IMG/VR virus record: IMGVR_UViG_3300023210_000114
Span: 1 to 34,667 of that record
Reading direction: 5' to 3' (one strand)
DNA length: 34,667 bases
Origin: a virus
Part shown: positions 28,437 through 34,667 of the stretch, piece by piece
Numbering within the stretch: position 1 is the stretch's first letter
Layout of the letters: each line of letters opens with the position of its first letter
Notes under the pieces: generated by a model
What the model was told of the DNA's origin: nothing
Databases searched by the model: none
The model's input: the letters and a program-made list of their open reading frames with translations, nothing else
Position numbers and translations under genes: made by a program

Positions 28437-30878
28437 ATGGCAACCGATAAAATACTTGTTGAACTTGCGGTTGAAAATACAAAAGCTATAAAAGCAATAA
28501 ACCAAACTTTGAAATCAATTCAAGGATTTTCGGGAAAAGCAACCAAGAAACTTAGCTTTTTTGAAAAACAAGTGAAGGCAACAAATCAAGCCTTTGTTTC
28601 ATTTGCGGGAAATCTTGGGGCTATTGCCGTGACAAATGCAATCGGCGCAATTACAAACGGACTTCGTGAAAGCATTGAAGTTGCAATTCGTTTTGACAAG
28701 GCTTTGATCGGTGTTGCAAAAACGACCGATCTTTCAGGACGACCGTTAAAAGCATTTGGCGAAGACATGCAAAAACTTGCGCGAACGGTGCCCCTTGCCG
28801 CCGACTCCTTATTAGACTTGGCAAAAGTTGGGGGACAATTGGGAATTTCAGGTGCTAAAAATTTATCAAAATTTGTTGAAACAATGGCACAACTTCAAGC
28901 ATCAACGGACATTGCCGGTGAAGCGGGGGCGCAAAGTATTTTAAAAATATTAAATTTGACCGGTCAAGGTGTCGAACAAATTGAAGGCTTCGGTGCTTCA
29001 ATTGCGTTTTTAGGAAATAATTTCAAAACAACGGAAGCGCAAATTGTAGGAACTGCAACGAATGTTGCCGGTGCCCTTGCACAATTCGACGTTTCAAGTG
29101 CGGACGTTTTGGGTTTAAGTACAACAATGGTTGAACTTGGTATTCGTGCGGAACTTTCAGGGTCAACAATGGGGCGCGCGTTTCGTGGAATAAAAAACGC
29201 AATTAATGAAGGCGGTGTTGCAATGCAAACACTTTCAAAACTTTCAGGAATTGCAAGCGCGGATTTAAAACAAGCGTTTGAAAAGGACGCGGTCGGCGTT
29301 TTCAGAAAATTTATTGAAGGACTTTCAGGTGTCAAGGACATTGACGGAACACTTGCACAATTTAAACTTCGCGGTGAAGAAATTTTGAAAGTTCTTCCTT
29401 CAATGGCAAAACAAAGTGAACGTTTAGGTCTTGCGCTTGATTCTTCAAATACGGCTTTTACAGAACAAACCGCGCTTGTCGATGAAGCAACACGCGCCTT
29501 CGGTTCACTGGAATCAAGAAACAAAATTGCAAATAATAGGTTTGAAGAATTGTCCAAAACACTTGGTGATTCACTTGCGCCGCTTTTAATTACTTCAAAA
29601 GAATTAATGCTTGATTTTTCGGACGCGTTGGGTGACTTATTTCTTGGGACAAATGAAGAAAATGTTGCCGAACTTGACGAACGAATAAAAAAACTAAATA
29701 AAAGCATTTTTGAAACCGCGTTTGCACGCGACCATTTAGACGAAAGTGACGGTGACTCTTTTTTTGGTATTTTCGGAAGTGACGCGGACAATTTACAAGA
29801 AAAACTTGAAAGACTTCAAAAAGAACTTGCGACGTTGCAACAAGCAAGAATAAAAATTGCACCGCCTAAAAAAGACGAATTTGTTGGACCGCCGGAACCG
29901 CCAAAAAAAGACGGTGAAGACGGAACCGCGGGTGATGAAGAAAAAGCAAAAACACAAGAAATTTTAAATGCGATAATTGAACGGCAAATTGCAATTGCTG
30001 AATTGGACGCAAATTTTGCAAATGAACAAGCGGCATTTGCGCAAGAACAATTGATTGCCGATCAAGAACTTGAAGCCGAAATTCGTTTAAATGCACTTGT
30101 TGATTTACAATCTTTGGAAGACGAAAAACTTCAAATAAAAGCCGATGCCTTGCTTGCAAAAGCGGCATTGATAAAAGACGCCGATCTTCGTGAATTGACC
30201 GAAGACAAGATAAAAAAAGAAACATTATTCAAACAAGAAGTTCTTGATAATAAACGTCGCTTGAAGGGTCAAAAAGCATACGACACCGAAAAAAAGAAAC
30301 TTGATAAACAAACACAACAAGGTGAACTTTCACTTGCAAAGGCGGGTGCCGACGCACTTCTTGCTTTGACGGGTGACAATCAATTTGCCGCGCTTGCAAT
30401 TTCAAAAGGTTTTGCGATTGCGGACATTTTTGTGAAAGACGGTGCCGCGCGTGCCGCCGCAACGCTTGCCGCTTTAAATGCCGCTAGTACCGCCGGACCC
30501 GCCGCGCCCGCTGTATTTGCCGCGAACCTTGCGGGTTTAAATGCGATAATTGCCAAGAACACCGCACTTTCTTTGGGTGTTGTTGCCGCACAAACCGTTG
30601 CCGGTGTTGCTAGGTTTCAAACGGGCGGGATTGTTGGCGGTCCGCAAACGGGTGATCAAAACGTCATTCGTGTTGACGGCGGTGAAGGAATTTTGACCCG
30701 TGAAGGTGTTCGCGCAATTGGTGAATTAAATAGTGGGAACACCCCGCCCGCCGGTGGTGACGTTGTTGTGAATATTTCAGGTGATTTTATAGGTGAAGAA
30801 AGCATGATTGACACTTTAATTGACAGAATAAATGATGCAACTGAATTTAGAAACCGCGAACTTCAAACAGGAACATAA
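28437..30878 (+). CDS. Tape measure protein
   Basis: An 813-aa protein with the conserved N-terminal core of tape measure proteins (about residues 80-340: VGGQLGISGAKNLSKF, ALAQFDVSSADVLGLS, GRAFRGIKNAI). A charged coiled-coil region covers about 400-640. A hydrophobic Ala-rich segment (about 655-735) may insert in the host membrane. The C-terminus is short and Gly-rich. At about 1.5 angstrom per residue the length predicts a tail of roughly 120 nm. AAGG precedes the ATG. Confidence 0.92.
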   Translation: MATDKILVELAVENTKAIKAINQTLKSIQGFSGKATKKLSFFEKQVKATNQAFVSFAGNLGAIAVTNAIGAITNGLRESIEVAIRFDKALIGVAKTTDLSGRPLKAFGEDMQKLARTVPLAADSLLDLAKVGGQLGISGAKNLSKFVETMAQLQASTDIAGEAGAQSILKILNLTGQGVEQIEGFGASIAFLGNNFKTTEAQIVGTATNVAGALAQFDVSSADVLGLSTTMVELGIRAELSGSTMGRAFRGIKNAINEGGVAMQTLSKLSGIASADLKQAFEKDAVGVFRKFIEGLSGVKDIDGTLAQFKLRGEEILKVLPSMAKQSERLGLALDSSNTAFTEQTALVDEATRAFGSLESRNKIANNRFEELSKTLGDSLAPLLITSKELMLDFSDALGDLFLGTNEENVAELDERIKKLNKSIFETAFARDHLDESDGDSFFGIFGSDADNLQEKLERLQKELATLQQARIKIAPPKKDEFVGPPEPPKKDGEDGTAGDEEKAKTQEILNAIIERQIAIAELDANFANEQAAFAQEQLIADQELEAEIRLNALVDLQSLEDEKLQIKADALLAKAALIKDADLRELTEDKIKKETLFKQEVLDNKRRLKGQKAYDTEKKKLDKQTQQGELSLAKAGADALLALTGDNQFAALAISKGFAIADIFVKDGAARAAATLAALNAASTAGPAAPAVFAANLAGLNAIIAKNTALSLGVVAAQTVAGVARFQTGGIVGGPQTGDQNVIRVDGGEGILTREGVRAIGELNSGNTPPAGGDVVVNISGDFIGEESMIDTLIDRINDATEFRNRELQTGT

Positions 30879-30880
30879 AA

Positions 30881-31288
30881 ATGAACTTTATTCCTAAAAT
30901 TGAATATATTGAAAAAGGGACCGGCTTGCCGAAAAGTGTGAATTTTACAACGCCGCCGGAAGGTGACCCGTTCAAAGAATCATATAAAATTTCAAGCATT
31001 GTTTCACGTTCAAACAATGGGACAATACAAACACAATTTAATTATAATATGAAAGTTTACGACGTTGAATTCATTTTTGAACCTGAAGCACAAAAAGTTG
31101 AAATGCTTGATTTTGTTTTAAATCACGCTTCACGCGGTTCGGAATTTAATTACTTCCCTTCAAGTGATGAGGTCGAATTTCAAACTTTTAAATTCACCGA
31201 TAAAAGTTTCAAATTAAAAAGACCTATTCCAAACGGTGCCGGTGATTTCCTTTATTCTTTCAAGTTTAAAATGGAACGGAAGGTTTAA
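30881..31288 (+). CDS. Distal tail protein-like minor tail protein
   Basis: A 135-aa protein two bases after the tape measure stop, with AGGAAC before the ATG. It is beta-rich with many aromatic residues. Its size and order (tape measure, then this, then the hub) fit the small minor-tail/Dit-type protein that starts the tail tip. No signature residues can be named. Confidence 0.6.
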   Translation: MNFIPKIEYIEKGTGLPKSVNFTTPPEGDPFKESYKISSIVSRSNNGTIQTQFNYNMKVYDVEFIFEPEAQKVEMLDFVLNHASRGSEFNYFPSSDEVEFQTFKFTDKSFKLKRPIPNGAGDFLYSFKFKMERKV

Positions 31289-33091
31289 ATGTCCGAATAT
31301 ACCGACGAACTTGAAAACCTTGATTTTGAATTAAATATTGTTTTAAAAATAGGCGTATTATATTATGCAATAAAACAACCCGATTCGGGTCTTGTCATTG
31401 ATTCTGAAAAACTTGTTGTTGACCGCCCAAAAATTTCAGGTGTTAAATTAGACATACGAAAAACATCAACACCCATTGGGTCACTTTCTTTTATTTTAAA
31501 AGATGAAGAATCAACCGATTATGCAACGACCGTTGAAATAATGAAAACCGAAGGAATGTTTCTTGAACAAAATGTGACGGCATACGCCGGCTTTATTCGC
31601 GGACCCGCCGACCCTTTTGATTTTTTAGACTATAAGGAAATAAGTAAAACAAAAATCACGGGAATTGTAAAAGTTTCAAACGGCTATTCGGTGACAAGTA
31701 AAGAAATCACACACGAAATAAATAAACCGGCGTTAAATGCTGAAAGCGGATTGACAACCGCACTTATTCCGGCGTCACTTTCACTTGATATTGAAGACGG
31801 AAGTGTTGCACCATTTACTTCAGGGATTATTTACGTCAACGGTGAATTCATGAATTTTACCGGAATTGTTGGTGACACAATAACAAATTTAGTCCGCGGA
31901 ATTGTCGGGTCAACCGCAAGTGACCATGAAGTCGGTGAAACCGTGCAATTTGTGACTGAATTTGTTGCACAAAACCCGATTGACATAATGTTACAAATAA
32001 TGTTGTCAAACACCGGTGACGGAAGCAATCACGCAACCTATGACGTTTTAAATGGCGGTTTAAATATACCAACAACAGACATTGACATTGTTGCGTTTGA
32101 AAATATTCGTGACAATTTCTTTTTAAATGAACAATTTGAACTTATAACATTCGGACAAGCAAACATTTTAAAATTCATAGAAAAAGAACTATTGAACGCA
32201 ACCGGAACCCGAATTGTTCCCAAGAACGGGCAAATTTCTTTGTCGGTCCTTGATCAAGTAAACTTTGCCGACGTGGTGCCGGAAATAAACGAAGACACTA
32301 TAAAAGGAAATCCTACTTGGAAATTGTCAAGTGACAAAGTTGTAAATGAAGTACAAATTTTTTATGATTACAATGAAGGAACGCGACAATATGAAACAAC
32401 AAAAATTTTTAAAGACGGCGATTCAATAACAACCTTCGGTTTAAAAAAACCATTAAAATTAAAATTCAAAGGAATAAAAACGGCACTTGACGGAAATGCA
32501 ATAGCAACGGAGCGCGGCGCAAGACTTTTGTCAAGACTTTCAACGGCACGCGGTGAAGTTTCTTTTCGTGCAAATTTTGACGTGTCTGACATAAAAATCG
32601 GTGACGACGTTTTTCTTGCACACCGATATATTCCACAAGAAGGTTCAACGCTTGGAATTGCACAACAACTTGAAGTAATGACACGGAGTGTTGACCTTGG
32701 AAAAGCTGAAGTAAAAATGAACCTTGAATTTACTTCTTACACAGGAATAAGAATTCCTTTTATTGGTCCTTCACCTTTAATTGTAAGTGTGACCGATCAA
32801 AAAACTTTTGAAGTTCCCGACGGAACTTGTTATAAAATAGGTGATTGTTTGCGTTTATGGGACGACACCGCCGTTGATTACTTGCCGGACGCGAATAATT
32901 TGGTACAATCAATAAGTGGGAATATTATCACAATGTTAAATGATTTTGTGACGCCGTTGACGGTATTAATAAGGGTGAAGCTTTGTGACTATGACGAAGC
33001 AAGTGACTTACAAAAAACACGGTATGCTTACATAGGTGAAAACACCGGTTTTTTTAATGACGGGTCAAAATCTTATCAAATAATTTTTTAA
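31289..33091 (+). CDS. Tail hub/tip protein
   Basis: A 600-aa protein with GGAAGG before the ATG, directly after the preceding stop. Residues 1-140 and about 290-490 look like the two beta-barrel halves of a gp27-type hub; about 175-220 seems to be an inserted small beta domain (DGSVAPFTSGIIYVNGEF region). The C-terminal 100 residues form a separate domain. In siphoviruses this protein forms the trimeric hub at the tail end and may start penetration. Assigned from order and architecture. Confidence 0.65.
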   Translation: MSEYTDELENLDFELNIVLKIGVLYYAIKQPDSGLVIDSEKLVVDRPKISGVKLDIRKTSTPIGSLSFILKDEESTDYATTVEIMKTEGMFLEQNVTAYAGFIRGPADPFDFLDYKEISKTKITGIVKVSNGYSVTSKEITHEINKPALNAESGLTTALIPASLSLDIEDGSVAPFTSGIIYVNGEFMNFTGIVGDTITNLVRGIVGSTASDHEVGETVQFVTEFVAQNPIDIMLQIMLSNTGDGSNHATYDVLNGGLNIPTTDIDIVAFENIRDNFFLNEQFELITFGQANILKFIEKELLNATGTRIVPKNGQISLSVLDQVNFADVVPEINEDTIKGNPTWKLSSDKVVNEVQIFYDYNEGTRQYETTKIFKDGDSITTFGLKKPLKLKFKGIKTALDGNAIATERGARLLSRLSTARGEVSFRANFDVSDIKIGDDVFLAHRYIPQEGSTLGIAQQLEVMTRSVDLGKAEVKMNLEFTSYTGIRIPFIGPSPLIVSVTDQKTFEVPDGTCYKIGDCLRLWDDTAVDYLPDANNLVQSISGNIITMLNDFVTPLTVLIRVKLCDYDEASDLQKTRYAYIGENTGFFNDGSKSYQIIF

Positions 33092-33103
33092 AAGGTTTAT
33101 AAT

Positions 33104-34667
33104 ATGGCACTTCCTTTTCCAATAAACGCAAATCAAACCGACGCAAAAAGTCCCATTGATCAAACATTGATGGACGCTTTAAGATTGAACCAAGAATATA
33201 TTGAAGCACAACTTGGTGCGGGTTCGGCGGGCGGCATTATCGCCTTCAGGGTGAACGGTTATTTAAATTCAATAAAAGCTTTACTTGATCAAGGTGCCGG
33301 AAAATATCTTGACGGCGGTGTTCTTAGTGCCGCGGTAACATTTACAAAGGCGGCGTTGTACTTAGAAAGAAGCGGAACTTCAGGCGCGCTTGAAGTTGAT
33401 GTTTTAAGACACAAAGAAGTTCAACACGGTATTGAAGACATAAGTGCGCAATTTAATGAAGTGCCGCAATCGGTGGGACGTGCAACAACTTCAAGCGCGA
33501 CTTTAAGTGTTGCGCGAGCAACCGCAAATATAAACACGCAATCAATTGCATATGCAAAACCGACTTTAAACATTGAAAGCATTGCCGCGGTTCCCGACGC
33601 GGTTTTTGGTGCAAATTATTGGTTGATCACTTTTTCAGGATCAACTTTACTTGATAGTGATTTTGAAATCGGTGACTATGTTGTAATTTCCGGCGCAACG
33701 TCGGGGGGGAATAATTCAACCCAAGGGATTGAAGCAATAAATTATGACGGACTTCCTTCCGTTGTGGTTCAAAACCCTTCAGGTGTTTTACAACCCGCAC
33801 CCGCGGGAACCGTTGATTTAAAATGTCATGTATTTACTTATCTTACTTCGGTTGATAGTGAATTTGTTGTAGGTGAAACCTTAATACAAACAGGGCACGG
33901 GTTCACCGGCGGCGCAATGACCGTTTTTAAAACAAACCAAGGCGGGAATAACGTTTGGTTAAAACATTTAAATATTATCAACACCGGCGCACCCGCGGGT
34001 TCTATTCAATGCGGTCGGTATGTTTACACTTACGGAAGCGCGATTGACACAACGGCGTATGTCGTTGACGAAACCGCGCATTTCACAGGTCATGGCGGTT
34101 CGAACAACGGGAAGTTTTTAATTAAAGGAATTAATGAAGCGGGAAATAATATAAAAGTTTATAATGCCGGCGGTATTATACAGGCGGGTGCCGGCGGTCA
34201 AGTTGATTGTTTGCGGTGGTCCTATGCAATGCCGGTTGACCCAACGGGTGACGTTGTTTTAAATGACAATGTTGTTTTTTCAAATATGACCGCGGCGGGA
34301 AATGACGGGACTTTTGCGGTCGGTGAAATAAATCGCTTTGCAAGTAATAACATTGTAATTCACAATGACGACGGTGTTGTTCAAGCCGGCGTTGCCGGTG
34401 ACGCAAAACACACTAAGAAAATTTTAACTTTTTTACAAGATCATAGCGCATTTTATATTGCAGACACTTCAAAAGTTGCGCTTGAAGGTGTCATAAATAT
34501 TTTAGACACGGACAAGCGAGAATATGCCGTTGTGGAAGTAAACCGCGGCGGTTTTTCAAATTACAATATTGTTATTGAAGCCGAAACCGTAGGTGAAAAT
34601 CAAGCGGCGCAAGGTCGTGTTGCGCGTGAAGTAAGAACTATATTTATACAACGTCAGCGACTTGAAC
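33104..34667 (+). CDS. Tail tip/fibre protein, N-terminal part (continues at 1-302)
   Basis: The ATG at 33104 has AAAAGG upstream. The frame is open to the end of the window and continues at base 1, giving about 575 aa. Residues 1-70 are helical, the rest is Gly/Ala/Asn-rich and beta-structured with repeated short turns (for example ISGATSGGNN and TGHGGSNNGK), as in trimeric fibres. It follows the hub gene, so a tail fibre or tip spike is likely. No enzymatic domain is seen. Confidence 0.8.
   Translation, partial: MALPFPINANQTDAKSPIDQTLMDALRLNQEYIEAQLGAGSAGGIIAFRVNGYLNSIKALLDQGAGKYLDGGVLSAAVTFTKAALYLERSGTSGALEVDVLRHKEVQHGIEDISAQFNEVPQSVGRATTSSATLSVARATANINTQSIAYAKPTLNIESIAAVPDAVFGANYWLITFSGSTLLDSDFEIGDYVVISGATSGGNNSTQGIEAINYDGLPSVVVQNPSGVLQPAPAGTVDLKCHVFTYLTSVDSEFVVGETLIQTGHGFTGGAMTVFKTNQGGNNVWLKHLNIINTGAPAGSIQCGRYVYTYGSAIDTTAYVVDETAHFTGHGGSNNGKFLIKGINEAGNNIKVYNAGGIIQAGAGGQVDCLRWSYAMPVDPTGDVVLNDNVVFSNMTAAGNDGTFAVGEINRFASNNIVIHNDDGVVQAGVAGDAKHTKKILTFLQDHSAFYIADTSKVALEGVINILDTDKREYAVVEVNRGGFSNYNIVIEAETVGENQAAQGRVAREVRTIFIQRQRLE
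34530..34667. repeat. Terminal direct repeat, right copy
   Basis: Copy of bases 1-138 with one mismatch at 34656. The first 126 bases are identical. Joining the two copies closes the genome to about 34,529 bp. Confidence 0.95.

Noticed and set aside
28964-29791. 275-codon leftward frame opposite the tape measure gene
   Set aside because: It is the mirror of the codon bias of the tape measure gene, lacks a ribosome site and contains Ser-rich low-complexity sequence.

Overview
The window is one complete, circularly closing genome of a tailed phage with siphovirus-type genes. Bases 1-138 recur at 34530-34667 with a single mismatch, and the last open frame (from 33104) runs on in frame into 1-302, so the unit length is about 34,529 bp. 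A long tape measure gene, a lambda-like G/GT frameshift, a tail tube gene and no sheath gene point to a long non-contractile tail. An i-spanin/o-spanin pair with a lipobox points to a Gram-negative host, and the many clear Shine-Dalgarno sites fit Proteobacteria better than Bacteroidetes. The DNA is AT-rich. I see no integrase, recognisable repressor, tRNA, transposon or CRISPR array, so a virulent lifestyle is likely but not proven.

Four transcription blocks can be read. (1) Rightward, from 12604 through the origin of numbering to 3465: primase-helicase, terminase, portal, neck, scaffold/capsid, fibre, tail tube, tail chaperones, tape measure, tail tip, then the lysis cassette (XhlA-like protein, spanins) and a metallophosphoesterase. 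(2) Leftward 7136 to 3518: a coiled-coil protein, a possible ssDNA-binding protein, a family A DNA polymerase and a VRR-NUC nuclease. (3) Rightward 7337-9211: a cluster of small accessory genes. (4) Leftward 12304 to 9200: small exported, membrane and zinc-ribbon proteins, a SNF2-type helicase, an M15 peptidase (probable endolysin) and a small wHTH-like protein. Divergent control regions lie at 7137-7336 and 12305-12603. Convergent ends lie at 3466-3517 and 9200-9211.

Replication probably uses the 770-aa primase-polymerase/SF3 helicase, the polymerase with proofreading, the SNF2 ATPase and the VRR-NUC nuclease. Three non-coding loci carry organised repeats: 8534-8745, 12399-12600 and 14918-15160. 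The last two flank the primase-helicase and are the best origin or packaging-site candidates. In the structural half, a promoter with a repeated leader (20398-20473) and a strong terminator (22077-22104) frame scaffold plus major capsid, and a second strong terminator follows the tail tube gene (27477-27506).

The most interesting points are the exported and membrane micro-protein cluster led by an apparently leaderless lipoprotein gene, the repeat loci, the two-gene cassette between duplicated hairpin leaders with foreign-looking codon use, the paired neck paralogues, an EF-hand in a connector-region protein, and an M15 peptidase with residues inserted after its zinc ligand. All functions are read from motifs and context; no database search was run.
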